Below, piece after piece: positions 7,315 through 15,915 of a DNA stretch of 16,026 bases. Made by a program: the position numbers and the translations under genes. The stretch's first letter is position 1, and each line of letters begins with the position of its first letter. The stretch is from the NCBI GenBank assembly GCA_964534315.1, contig CAZHOV010000133.1, positions 1 through 16,026 of the forward strand, given 5' to 3'. The DNA comes from CAZHOV01 sp964534315. GTDB taxonomy: Bacteria; Bacteroidota; Bacteroidia; Chitinophagales; Saprospiraceae. The notes beneath the pieces were generated by a model. The model ran no database searches, had not been told where the DNA came from, and saw nothing but the letters and a program-made list of their open reading frames with translations.

Positions 7315-7380
7315 AAACGCCTTTTTTAGTATATTTAGGGTAATTAATGAAAATTTATCAGTAGTTCTTGATCGACCCGT

Positions 7381-7399
7381 TAATAAAAGCCTTTTATTA
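7381..7399. promoter_or_regulatory. 19-bp palindrome in the divergent promoter region, possible operator
   Basis: TAATAAAAG-C-CTTTTATTA is a perfect inverted repeat with 9-bp arms around one base. It lies between two divergent genes, 11 bp from the minus-strand -7 box at 7410-7417. For the minus-strand gene it would fall just after the transcription start. For the plus-strand gene it would fall upstream of a weak -7 box. There is no T run after it on either strand, so an operator fits better than a terminator. The binding protein is unknown. Confidence 0.4.
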
Positions 7400-7409
7400 G
7401 ATAATAGTT

Positions 7410-7417
7410 CAAAAATA
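7410..7417 (-). promoter_or_regulatory. Bacteroidota -7 box of the Lon-domain gene
   Basis: The minus strand reads TATTTTTG, an exact TAnnTTTG match, about 95 nt before the start codon at 7314. A TTTG about 17 nt upstream (within a T-rich run near 7438-7445) could be the -33 element, with slightly short spacing. On the plus strand, TACTTTG (7416-7422), one base short of the consensus spacing, shares the TA and points at the macroglobulin gene. Confidence 0.45.
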
Positions 7418-7452
7418 CTTTGATTTATTAATACCAAAAAATTTATCTCCAA

Positions 7453-10400
7453 ATGAATCGGTTTCCTTTAAGAATGTTTTCCTCCATTTGTTTTACTTTC
7501 ATTTTGGCTATGCTTGTCAGTTCCTGTGGTGATAGCAGTCAGCAAAAAGCAAAACCTGTAAGTGTCAGCAACTATATCTATGCTTATACTTCAGGGGTTA
7601 TTTCCAAAGCTTCCGAGGTTCGGATCCGTTTCGTGTCAGATATGATCAAGCCAGACGAAGTGGGTAACGAGGTAGAAAGTGGTGTGTTTAGCCTTTCCCC
7701 CACTGTAAAAGGAAAGGTGTTCTGGCAAGATCAACGCACGATGACCTTTGAGCCGGAAAATTACTTCCAATCTGCTAAGACTTACAAGGGGAGTATAAAC
7801 TTGACCAAGTTGTTTGATGATCTTCCCACTGACCTCCGCATGTACGAATTTGAGTTTCAAACACAAGAACAATATTTCAATATAAGTCTTGAAGGTTTAC
7901 AAATTGAGAATATTAACGAACCTGCTGATCAGATATTCAAAGGAGTACTCACCACTGCCGATATTGCTGACAATGAACAGGTGGAGCAACTTTTAGTTGC
8001 TAATCAGGGCCCGTCAACGCTGCCCATCACCTGGAATCACTCTCCGTCCCAGAAGAGACACACGTTCACCATTAAAGATATTAAACGAAAAGAAAAGGAC
8101 TCCCAACTAAATCTTGTTTGGGACGGACGGGCTATGGGACTGGATAATAAGGGGAAAGAAGAGGTTTTCATACCCGCAATCGGCAATTTTAAAGTATTGG
8201 AAACTAAGTTAGTTACAAACCCAGAACAGCATATTTTGATCATCTTTTCCGATCCTTTGCAGGCCAGGCAGGATCTGGAAGGACTCATCAATATTGAAGA
8301 TTATAATGGCGGGCTTCGATATTCCATCGATGGTCAACAAATTCGAGTATATCCCTCCAGAAGAATTGTCGGGTCTCGTAGAATTACTATTGAGCAAGGT
8401 ATTAAAAACTTTAGTAGTAAAAAAATGCCTAATCAAAGCGAATGGGACCTCTACTTCGAAGATGTCAAGCCGGGCGTCCGGCTGGTAGGTAAAGGCGTCA
8501 TTATCCCTAACTCCGAAGGTTTGATCTTTCCATTTGAAGCATTAGGATTAACCCATGTTGATGTGGAAATCCATAAGATTTTCGACAACAATATCCTTCA
8601 GTTCCTTCAAACCAATGAATTGGAAGGAACCCGGGAATTGAACCGAGTCGGACGGATCATTTTACAAAAGAAAGTAGACCTGAAGGCACTGGCCAATAGT
8701 GGAAGCGTGAGTAGCTGGACACGCTACGCGCTTGATCTTGCCGAGCTAATCAATCAGGACCCGGGGGCTATTTATCAGGTCATCATTGGTTTCCGCCCTG
8801 AATATGCCGTCTACAGTTGTGGGGAAGACGGGGAAGAAGCGGAAGAGGATAATCTGACCCTGGCCGTCTCTCAAGAGGATCCGGATGATTATCAATCCAT
8901 ATGGGGCAATTATTATGGAATAGGAGGGTACTATGACAATTACCGATGGGAACAACGAGATGATCCTTGCTTCCCAGCTTACTACAACTATGAACGATTT
9001 ATCCGGCAAAATGTCTTCGCTTCTAACCTTGGATTAATCGCTAAAAAGGGAAAAGATAAATCCTATTTGGTGGCCGTCACCGATCTAAGGACCGCCGCAC
9101 CGATGGCTGGGGTTCAGATAGATTTTTATGATTATCAACAACAGCTTATCAAGACTACTTCTTCCGATGGAGAGGGTATGGTCTTCTCCGGGTTTAAAAA
9201 GAAAACCCCGTTCTTTATTGTAGCCAAAACGGGTGATGAGGTCGGTTATCTACGACTAAACGATAATAACTCCCTTTCTCTTAGCCGCTTCGATGTCAGC
9301 GGGGTGGAAACCCAAAAGGGGATGAAAGGATACCTCTACGGAGAACGCGGCGTCTGGCGTCCGGGAGATTCCTTGTATCTGAATTTTATTCTCGAACACC
9401 CTGCAAATGACGAACAAGAAAACCATCCGGTGACCTTTGAGTTTTTTGATCCAAGGGGCCAATTGCAAGAGAGACGTGTGGTGGTCAATCACACCAATTA
9501 CGTTTATCCCTTTCACATAAAAACCAATGAAAGCGCACCAACAGGCAATTGGGCGTTGTATGCTAAAGTGGGTGGTGCCAGCTTTTATAAAAATATTAAA
9601 GTCGAAACTGTTAAGCCCAACCGACTAAAGATTAAACTCGACTTTGGAAAAGAAGAGTTGCTGGCATCCGACAAAAATATTAAGGGCGACCTGCAGGTCA
9701 ATTGGTTGCATGGCGCTCCCGCCCGCAATTTAGATACGCGCATCGAATTGCAACTAAAGAGTGGAAATACGACGTTCAGCAAATTCTCAGATTTTGAATT
9801 TGACGATCCTGCCCGCCAATTCTATGCTGAACCACAAGTAGTCTTTGATAAAAAAGTCAGTGCGGAAGGAAAAGCTACCATAAATGCAAGTGTCGAAACT
9901 AATGATCCTCCGGGCAAACTAACAGCTTCCTTCAGGACCAGGGTGTTTGAGAAAGGTGGTGACTTTAGCGTTGATAATTTCACTATGCCCCTGAGTCCGT
10001 ACAAGAGCTATGCAGGAATTTCTATTCCCGAGAATAAATATGGATACAAAAGATTAAATATCGATAACACTTCCGAGCTGAATTTTGTCGCTGTTGATGA
10101 GAACGGTAACCCACTGAACGGCAAACAACTTTCCATCGGTCTTTACAGAGTCAATTGGCGATGGTGGTGGGATCGAAGTGAGAACCGGTTTACACAGTAT
10201 AATTCGAGCAACCATCTCGATGCCCTTAAAAAACAGGAAGTGACGACCAACAGCAAAGGAGAAGCCAGCTGGGACCTCGAGGTTAATCAGTGGGGCAGAT
10301 ATATGGTTCGAGTTTGTGATCAGGAAAGTGGTCACTGCTCAGGTGATTTTTTCTACGCAGGTTATCCGTGGTATGGCGATGAGGGAGTGGACAGGCAACA

Positions 10401-13026
10401 GGCTGCCATGCTCGGATTTATGACGGATAAAAAGAAATACGAAGTAGGAGAAACCGTGAAACTAACCATTCCGGCAGGTGAGAAGGGACAATGTCTGATA
10501 TCATTGGAGTCTGGCACAAAAGTTATCGAAACCCACTGGATAGAAACACAAAAAGGAGAGAATGTCTTTTCCTTTTATGCGACCGAGGCTATGGCACCTA
10601 CTGTTTATGCACATGTTACCCTTATTCAGCCGCATGGTCAAAATCAAAATGACTTACCTATTCGCTTATACGGGGTAGTACCCGTGGAAGTGGAAGATCC
10701 GGAAACACGTATTAGCCCGCAGATAACTATGCCTGACGAACTAGAGCCGGAACAGACCTTTAAGGTAGAAGTGAAAGAAGAAAAAGGAAAGCCAATGGCC
10801 TACACCTTGGCAATCGTCGATGAAGGTTTATTAGATTTAACTCGTTTCCAAACGCCGGATCCGTGGGGAGCTTTTTACGCTCGCGAAGCATTAGGCGTAA
10901 AAACGTGGGATCTGTACGACTATGTTCTGGGTGCCTACGGAGGTGAACTGGAACGCATCCTCAGTATCGGGGGCGGTGTCGGCGGCGCAGTTGATAAAGA
11001 CGCCGGAATAAAACGGTTTAAACCCGTTGTTAAACATCTGGGACCATTTTATCTGAATCCTGGAAAAAAAGCCGTCCATGAGATCACTATTCCCAATTAC
11101 ATTGGCTCCGTCAGGGTAATGGTTGTAGGAGCCAATCAGGGAGCTTATGGTAACGCTGAAAAAACAGTGCCCGTAAAAAAACCACTTATGGTACTGGCCA
11201 CCTTACCGAGGGTTCTAGGGCCCACGGAATCCCTCTCCGTACCGGTAAATGTCTTCGTTTCTGATAAAAATATAACAAATGTATCGGTCACTATCGAAGA
11301 ACTTTCGAATATGGCTACCTTCGATGGCGGCAAAACCCGGCAACTGACCTTCAGCGGAACAGGAGATCAAATGGTCTATTTCCCGATGACTGTAGCGGAA
11401 CGGATAGGACCTGCACGATTTAAAATAACAGCCAAAGGCGGCAGGGAGGAATCTACTCAGGAAATTGAGCTTTCGGTCCGCAATCCCAACCCGATAGTAA
11501 CTGAAATTAAAGAAAAAGTGTTGCAACCTGGCGAGACTTGGGGACAAACCTTCAATCCCGTAGGTGTTACCGGCACCAATACCGCAATGCTGGAGATTTC
11601 CGATATTCCATCACTCAATCTCGATCAACGATTGCGCTATTTATTACGCTATCCTTATGGTTGTATCGAACAGACGGTTTCTTCAAGTTTCCCTCAACTG
11701 TTTTTGAGTAATTTGACTGAGCTATCTAAAGACCAGCAGGAAAAAATAGAAGAGAATATTATCGCAGCGATCAATAGGTTACGTCAATTTCAGACAGCTT
11801 CAGGCGGATTCTCTTACTGGCCGGGAGGAATGGAACATTCCTTTTGGGGAACCAATTATGCCGGTCACTTTCTCGTAGAAGCAAAAGCCAAAGGATATAA
11901 CGTTCCTGAAACCATTCTCAATCGTTGGACGGACTATCAAGCCAAAGTGGCAAAAAGATGGGATCCCTCACTAGAAGGAGGCGATAATCAGCATCTTACC
12001 CAAGCCTATCGTTTATACACCCTTGCCCTCGCCGGCAAGCCCGAAATGGGAGCCATGAACCGGCTAAGGGAAATGGATAGCAGTCTAGCGGCTACCTGGA
12101 GACTTGCAGGAGCTTATGCCGCTGCAGGAAAAACAAAAGTGGCTAAAGAATTGACCACTAATCTCGATACAGATGTGGCTGACTATCGTGAATTGGGATA
12201 TACCTATGGCTCCAGCACCAGAGATCAGGCTATGATCCTGGAGATCCTGGTATTGATCGGCGATCAGGAAAGAGCAGCTAAGCTGCTGCAAAAAATTGCA
12301 AAAGATTTGGGTAACGGCAATTGGATGTCTACACAGGCAACCGGTTATTCCCTTCTGGCTATCAGTAAGTATGTGGGCGATAATGCCCTTGATGACAAAT
12401 TTACTTTCAATTATCAAATTGAAGGGCAAGAAGCTAAATCGGCAGGAGCACAGATTCCTATTTTTCAGTTGGAGCTTGATCCCGAGCAATCCAGAGATCA
12501 AAATGTATCACTCACCAACACCAGTGAAGGAGTGCTTTTTGTCCGTTTGATCGCTTCTGGCCAGCCGCTAATTGGCGACCAAACGCAGGCTTCCAACGAT
12601 TTGAATATGTCGATCTCTTACAAAAATATGGAAGGAGAATCGTTGGATATCAGCAAGTTGACCCAGGGAATGGATTTTGTGGCAGAAGTCAAGGTTTCGA
12701 ATCCTGGAAATAGAGGTATCAATTATCAGGAGATGGCACTCCATCAGGTATTTCCATCGGGATGGGAAATTTTGAATGCCCGCATGACGGATATTGAGGG
12801 GGTGAAATCAAGTACTCCCGAATACCAGGATATTCGAGACGACCGGGTTTATACTTTTTTCGATCTGCGTATGAATCGTCCCCAAACTTACCGGCTACAA
12901 TTGAATGCCGCCTATCAGGGCCGTTTCTATCTGCCAACGATTTTCTGTAAAGCAATGTATGATGAATCGGTCAATGCCCGCAAACCAGGACAATGGGTAG
13001 AGGTGCTTAGTCCGGAAATCAATTAA
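7453..13026 (+). CDS. Alpha-2-macroglobulin family lipoprotein with thioester
   Basis: The 1857-residue protein is a bacterial alpha-2-macroglobulin, an envelope protein thought to trap proteases that reach the cell surface or periplasm. It starts with a lipoprotein signal peptide (LAMLVSSC, acylated Cys25). The MG2-type element GERGVWRPGDSLYL is at about 630-643, and the A2M family segment YTLAIVDEGLLDLTRFQTPDP is near 1117-1137. The thioester motif YGCIEQ has Cys1404 and Gln1407, so the covalent trap looks intact. A helical thioester domain follows, with GGFSYWPGG (1451-1459), then a C-terminal receptor-binding-like beta domain. Residues about 456-506 hold a Cys-bounded, acidic and Tyr/Gly-rich stretch (C456, C506), and C955/C962 form another close pair; both could make disulfides. 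The partner pbpC, often next to this gene in other bacteria, is not in the window. A perfect inverted repeat follows the stop. Confidence 0.93.
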   Translation: MNRFPLRMFSSICFTFILAMLVSSCGDSSQQKAKPVSVSNYIYAYTSGVISKASEVRIRFVSDMIKPDEVGNEVESGVFSLSPTVKGKVFWQDQRTMTFEPENYFQSAKTYKGSINLTKLFDDLPTDLRMYEFEFQTQEQYFNISLEGLQIENINEPADQIFKGVLTTADIADNEQVEQLLVANQGPSTLPITWNHSPSQKRHTFTIKDIKRKEKDSQLNLVWDGRAMGLDNKGKEEVFIPAIGNFKVLETKLVTNPEQHILIIFSDPLQARQDLEGLINIEDYNGGLRYSIDGQQIRVYPSRRIVGSRRITIEQGIKNFSSKKMPNQSEWDLYFEDVKPGVRLVGKGVIIPNSEGLIFPFEALGLTHVDVEIHKIFDNNILQFLQTNELEGTRELNRVGRIILQKKVDLKALANSGSVSSWTRYALDLAELINQDPGAIYQVIIGFRPEYAVYSCGEDGEEAEEDNLTLAVSQEDPDDYQSIWGNYYGIGGYYDNYRWEQRDDPCFPAYYNYERFIRQNVFASNLGLIAKKGKDKSYLVAVTDLRTAAPMAGVQIDFYDYQQQLIKTTSSDGEGMVFSGFKKKTPFFIVAKTGDEVGYLRLNDNNSLSLSRFDVSGVETQKGMKGYLYGERGVWRPGDSLYLNFILEHPANDEQENHPVTFEFFDPRGQLQERRVVVNHTNYVYPFHIKTNESAPTGNWALYAKVGGASFYKNIKVETVKPNRLKIKLDFGKEELLASDKNIKGDLQVNWLHGAPARNLDTRIELQLKSGNTTFSKFSDFEFDDPARQFYAEPQVVFDKKVSAEGKATINASVETNDPPGKLTASFRTRVFEKGGDFSVDNFTMPLSPYKSYAGISIPENKYGYKRLNIDNTSELNFVAVDENGNPLNGKQLSIGLYRVNWRWWWDRSENRFTQYNSSNHLDALKKQEVTTNSKGEASWDLEVNQWGRYMVRVCDQESGHCSGDFFYAGYPWYGDEGVDRQQAAMLGFMTDKKKYEVGETVKLTIPAGEKGQCLISLESGTKVIETHWIETQKGENVFSFYATEAMAPTVYAHVTLIQPHGQNQNDLPIRLYGVVPVEVEDPETRISPQITMPDELEPEQTFKVEVKEEKGKPMAYTLAIVDEGLLDLTRFQTPDPWGAFYAREALGVKTWDLYDYVLGAYGGELERILSIGGGVGGAVDKDAGIKRFKPVVKHLGPFYLNPGKKAVHEITIPNYIGSVRVMVVGANQGAYGNAEKTVPVKKPLMVLATLPRVLGPTESLSVPVNVFVSDKNITNVSVTIEELSNMATFDGGKTRQLTFSGTGDQMVYFPMTVAERIGPARFKITAKGGREESTQEIELSVRNPNPIVTEIKEKVLQPGETWGQTFNPVGVTGTNTAMLEISDIPSLNLDQRLRYLLRYPYGCIEQTVSSSFPQLFLSNLTELSKDQQEKIEENIIAAINRLRQFQTASGGFSYWPGGMEHSFWGTNYAGHFLVEAKAKGYNVPETILNRWTDYQAKVAKRWDPSLEGGDNQHLTQAYRLYTLALAGKPEMGAMNRLREMDSSLAATWRLAGAYAAAGKTKVAKELTTNLDTDVADYRELGYTYGSSTRDQAMILEILVLIGDQERAAKLLQKIAKDLGNGNWMSTQATGYSLLAISKYVGDNALDDKFTFNYQIEGQEAKSAGAQIPIFQLELDPEQSRDQNVSLTNTSEGVLFVRLIASGQPLIGDQTQASNDLNMSISYKNMEGESLDISKLTQGMDFVAEVKVSNPGNRGINYQEMALHQVFPSGWEILNARMTDIEGVKSSTPEYQDIRDDRVYTFFDLRMNRPQTYRLQLNAAYQGRFYLPTIFCKAMYDESVNARKPGQWVEVLSPEIN

Positions 13027-13027
13027 C

Positions 13028-13106
13028 TCCGAAGAGATAAAGAAATAAAAAAAGAAGGGAGGATTTTTAATCCTCCCTTCTTTTTTTATTTCTTTATCTC
13101 TTCGGA
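13028..13106. terminator. Bidirectional terminator within a perfect 38-bp inverted repeat
   Basis: The arms 13028-13065 and 13069-13106 are exact reverse complements around the loop TTT. The inner 12-bp stem GAAGGGAGGATT/AATCCTCCCTTC, flanked by A7 and T7, is a good rho-independent terminator on both strands and serves the convergent macroglobulin and OmpA genes. The outer 19 bp beyond the A7/T7 tracts (TCCGAAGAGATAAAGAAAT) are not needed for termination. In the right arm they encode SEEIKK and part of the stop codon of the OmpA gene. In the left arm they are an untranslated inverted copy after the macroglobulin stop. Confidence 0.93.
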
Positions 13107-14243
13107 ATTCATCACTTCACGCATTAATTGTTCTTCTTCGATGATATCCTCCAGAGTCTTTTTATCGAGCGGGTCTTCCTCCTCAATGCCGACGATTTTG
13201 AGTTCGGTACGACGGTTTTCCTGGTGTTCTTGTTCAGAGCAAGAGATGCCGTCGTCGCAGCGATTAGCCAAGTCCGACTCGCCGTAGCCTTTGAAGGTAA
13301 GTTTGTCATAGTCAATCAATCCGGATGCCAGGATGTAATTAACCGCTGACTCAGCGCGCTTTTCAGAGAGTTTCATATTGTACGAATCACTTCCTCGGGC
13401 ATCGGTGTGAGAGCCAAGCTCTATGGTAACGCCCGGGTTGTCTTTCAAAACGGTAATAAGGCCGTCGAGTACCTCGGCCGCATCTTCCCGGATATCCCAT
13501 TTGTCATAATCGTAATAGATATTATTGATCTTAAACGTTTTGTTAATCTCTACCTTTTCCAATCCGACATTTGCGAGGAAGGTACCCGTTTCGTGGCCGT
13601 GTGTCAGTACATCGGTTACTTCGGGAGCAAGTGTTCCAAGCCCCTCAAAGCAAAGAATGCAATCCTCTACATCTATATAAGCTTCGATTCGTTTAGTCAG
13701 ATATCCTTTTTTACGAATCATGATGGTGTAGTGGTTTCCCTTTTCAAATCCAAAGTTGAAGGTAGGATAAGGAAAATCTTTTAAATCCAATTCTTGCTTG
13801 CGGGTTGTATTATTGTAAACCTCAATGCGGGCTCCGGTAATGGCATCGACTTGAGCCTGGCCTCTTTTTCCGGACTCTGCAATGGTTACGTCGAAGATAT
13901 AACCGGGCTTGCGTTCCATTTCAATTTTGACAAAAGAGTTTTCTCCCTCCTCAAGACCAACAGTGGTTACATCAACTTCTTTGGTGAGAAACATTCTTTT
14001 ATCTACTACTAATGTATATTCCTTACTTTTTGGGACTTCTACCATAAAGTATCCGTCCTTATTAGTCTTGGTTTCGGTAATGAATTCTCCGGTGCGTTTG
14101 TGTAGCACTTTGATCTTGGCATTTTTGACATACCCGCGGTTATCGGTTTCAAAAGTGTAGCCCTCAATGCCTGCCGTTTGAGCAAAAGTAAAAGATGCAA
14201 AAATGAAGAGGGTAAAAATCGAAAATAATGTTCTTCGTTTCAT
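13086..14243 (-). CDS. OmpA-family outer membrane protein with N-terminal carboxypeptidase-regulatory-like domain
   Basis: The 385-residue protein has a signal peptide (MKRRTLFSIFTLFIFASFTFA, cleavage likely before QTAG). It has a carboxypeptidase-regulatory-like beta-sandwich (about 24-95: GIEGYTF through DGYFMVEVPKSKEYTLVVDKRMF) and a second, weaker domain of that kind (about 110-195). The OmpA C-terminal peptidoglycan-binding domain spans about 240-352. The OmpA domain shows NNIYYDYDKWDIR, SHTDARGSDSYN (H279 to S285, with the diaminopimelate-binding Asp281) and ENRRTELKI (Arg344/Arg345). Cys329 and Cys335 lie in an insert common in Bacteroidota members. An acidic helical tail closes the protein (352-385). 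No beta-barrel is evident, so it is probably a periplasmic or lipid-free linker between envelope and wall. Its last six codons and stop lie in the large inverted repeat. It is transcribed alone. No exact TAnnTTTG box is visible upstream. Confidence 0.9.
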   Translation of the reverse strand: MKRRTLFSIFTLFIFASFTFAQTAGIEGYTFETDNRGYVKNAKIKVLHKRTGEFITETKTNKDGYFMVEVPKSKEYTLVVDKRMFLTKEVDVTTVGLEEGENSFVKIEMERKPGYIFDVTIAESGKRGQAQVDAITGARIEVYNNTTRKQELDLKDFPYPTFNFGFEKGNHYTIMIRKKGYLTKRIEAYIDVEDCILCFEGLGTLAPEVTDVLTHGHETGTFLANVGLEKVEINKTFKINNIYYDYDKWDIREDAAEVLDGLITVLKDNPGVTIELGSHTDARGSDSYNMKLSEKRAESAVNYILASGLIDYDKLTFKGYGESDLANRCDDGISCSEQEHQENRRTELKIVGIEEEDPLDKKTLEDIIEEEQLMREVMNSEEIKK

Positions 14244-14616
14244 GGCGTAATAGTTTTGAATGAATGGGATTCGTTACGTGTCTTGGATTAACTTAAAAAA
14301 TAACGTTTAAAAAATTGATCTTCAAGTTTTTTAAGATCAGATAGCGCTTTATAGATTAATACGGTTTTTTATAAAATTGTTACAAAAAACGTTCCATCAT
14401 TGAATAATAGTAAAAAATTAGATATCGGCCTTTTTTCCCCTAAAGCACATAGTGAATTTTTTAAAGCGATAAATTTTTTGATTAGACGAAGATAACTTCC
14501 AATAGTGACACTCTTTCTTCTTTTTGCTCCTGGATAATAGATTCAAGGTACCATAATTAGGGTAGGAATGCACCTTTTTTCAATGAAAGTAAGCTTATTT
14601 TCTGCTCGATTAATCG
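14244..14616. other. 373-bp A/T-rich spacer without a supported gene
   Basis: The stretch between the ompA-type gene start and the ybbR-type gene stop has no open frame resembling a protein and no tRNA or other RNA gene I can recognise. It must hold the promoter of the minus-strand OmpA gene, but I see no exact TAnnTTTG there. A weak inverted repeat GATCTT/AAGATC (14317-14322 and 14333-14338, 10-nt loop) lies about 75-95 nt before the OmpA start and could form in the leader. No strong terminator for the ybbR-type transcript was seen after 14617. Confidence 0.6.
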
Positions 14617-15621
14617 TTATTTCACTTTAGAGGTAGGGTTTTTGGTAGAGTCAGATTCGAGAGGTTGAACGAAAAAGTATTCTACTGATTTAGGCGTATA
14701 ATGAATAGATTCTACCAGCGTTGGGTATTCAGAAAGGCTGATAGGCAAGGAGTTATTCGGAGTTTCTGAGCCTTTAACTTGATTAAAATCGACGACTGCT
14801 TTAAACTGGTCTTTATGAATGGAATCGTAATTGCTTAGCCCAACGGTGCTGGATATTTTGATCTTTTCCGGGAATATCTTCAAGCTATCCGGAGCGTTTA
14901 AAATAGAAATGGGGATAAAAACGATTTTCTCGGTTATTTGCTCAACAGGAACCTGGATCATTACTTCTCCGGGATCCAGGGATAATTGAGTGGAAGCTGG
15001 AGGTATTAGTGGGATGAGTTTTTGGTAGGTAGATTGCAGATTCTCTAGTTTTAGCAAGGTAGTTTTCCATTGAGTAATGGTATCGGTAATAGAGCTGGGG
15101 CCTGTAATCCATACGCTATCTGGTGTTGTATAGACGGGAGCTTTTAGGTGGTATTGAGATGAAAAGGACAGTTCTGTTTGATGGATAACGGGAACGTTTA
15201 TAGCTTTTTTGGGTTCCAGGCGAAGCTGCAGATATTCGGGGGAGACTTGGTTTACCTCAATGGTGTTGGGTAGTTTGGTGCGGATAAGGTCTTTCAATAC
15301 ATTACTACTAAAAGTATATTCTGGTACGTCAGGTAAATTTAGTTCGATGGTTTTTTTTGCAGAAAAATAATTACCGAGCAAATCCCAGCCATTGCCTTTT
15401 ACGGTTGCTGTTATCGAAGATGGAGGCGTTTGCAAAAAGGTTTTATCCTGAGGTAACTGATAGGCTGCGTTCAAATTTAGGGTCGTTCCAAAATCCTGGG
15501 ATAATTTGACTAATAACCAAAAAATGAGGGCTATACCAATGCAGATCATCAGAATAGCCCGGTCAGATTTTAGAAATTCCTGTATTTTCTGTTTATTTGG
15601 TCTTTTTATCTTTAGCTTCAT
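14617..15621 (-). CDS. YbbR-like domain protein (CdaR-related family), membrane-anchored
   Basis: The 334-residue protein has a basic N-terminus (MKLKIKRPNKQKIQEF), one membrane helix (about 22-40: AILMICIGIALIFWLLVKL) and a long extracytoplasmic beta-rich part. This is the arrangement of YbbR-domain proteins. Repeated YbbR-like segments can be followed: PSSITATVKGNGWDLLG, INVPVIHQTELSFSSQYHLKAPVYTTPDSVWITGPSSITDTI, and ISILNAPDSLKIFPEKIKISSTVG. In Firmicutes the relative CdaR controls the diadenylate cyclase CdaA. In Bacteroidota the gene usually follows yajC and often precedes coaE; here no coaE follows. Its ATG at 15621 lies inside yajC (29-nt overlap), and no other in-frame ATG precedes the membrane helix, so translational coupling is likely. 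The tail (SDSTKNPTSKVK) is disordered. The precise function in this phylum is not known. Confidence 0.83.
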   Translation of the reverse strand: MKLKIKRPNKQKIQEFLKSDRAILMICIGIALIFWLLVKLSQDFGTTLNLNAAYQLPQDKTFLQTPPSSITATVKGNGWDLLGNYFSAKKTIELNLPDVPEYTFSSNVLKDLIRTKLPNTIEVNQVSPEYLQLRLEPKKAINVPVIHQTELSFSSQYHLKAPVYTTPDSVWITGPSSITDTITQWKTTLLKLENLQSTYQKLIPLIPPASTQLSLDPGEVMIQVPVEQITEKIVFIPISILNAPDSLKIFPEKIKISSTVGLSNYDSIHKDQFKAVVDFNQVKGSETPNNSLPISLSEYPTLVESIHYTPKSVEYFFVQPLESDSTKNPTSKVK

Positions 15622-15883
15622 AAATGGCTTCTGTCATTTCTTTCGAAATGGCATTTTTGGTCACTCGGATATTAGTTTTATTATCGACTTGTAAAGTCAC
15701 AACGTTTTCTTCGATTTTTTGGATCTTTCCTAAAATACCACTCGTAGTAACAACGTTTTTGCCGCTGTCGAGTTCGTCAACAAATTTTTGCTGTGACTTT
15801 TGCTTCTTGGCCTGTGGCCGGATAATGAAAAAGTAGAATACACCTAAAATAAGCAAGGGTAACAATAAATTAAAAATATCCAT
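15593..15883 (-). CDS. yajC: Preprotein translocase accessory subunit YajC
   Basis: The 96-residue protein matches YajC in length and design. It has a short N-terminal membrane helix (LLLPLLILGVFYFFIIRPQ, about residues 6-24) followed by QAKKQKSQQKFVDELDSGKNVVTTSGILGKIQKIEENVVTLQV. The FFIIRPQxKK boundary and GxxVVTxxGxxGxI core are family hallmarks. YajC associates with SecDF in the cytoplasmic membrane and supports Sec-dependent export. The C-terminus (EAKDKKTK) is read from the same A-rich DNA that encodes the start of the overlapping ybbR-type gene. The two genes form one transcription unit driven from the box at 15916-15923. Confidence 0.95.
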   Translation of the reverse strand: MDIFNLLLPLLILGVFYFFIIRPQAKKQKSQQKFVDELDSGKNVVTTSGILGKIQKIEENVVTLQVDNKTNIRVTKNAISKEMTEAIYEAKDKKTK

Positions 15884-15915
15884 GTAAGCTGATTTGTTTT
15901 AACAAAAATAAAACG

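Noticed and set aside
7315..7452. Longer N-terminus for the Lon-domain protein
   Set aside because: It would run to within one base of the divergent macroglobulin start and cover the promoter elements; the domain itself begins at 7314.
12085..12501. Antisense open frame of 138 codons inside the macroglobulin gene (and similar ones such as 11215-11547)
   Set aside because: The translations show no recognisable domain, and the opposite strand is a continuous, conserved coding region; these are shadows of the real frame.
13124..13784. Open frames on both strands overlapping the OmpA gene
   Set aside because: They lie in other frames of a well-supported OmpA-domain gene and show no family features.
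14317..14338. Hairpin GATCTT-10 nt-AAGATC as a riboswitch or terminator in the OmpA leader
   Set aside because: The stem is only 6 bp, A/T-rich and without a conserved aptamer pattern; chance is a sufficient explanation in this A/T-rich spacer.
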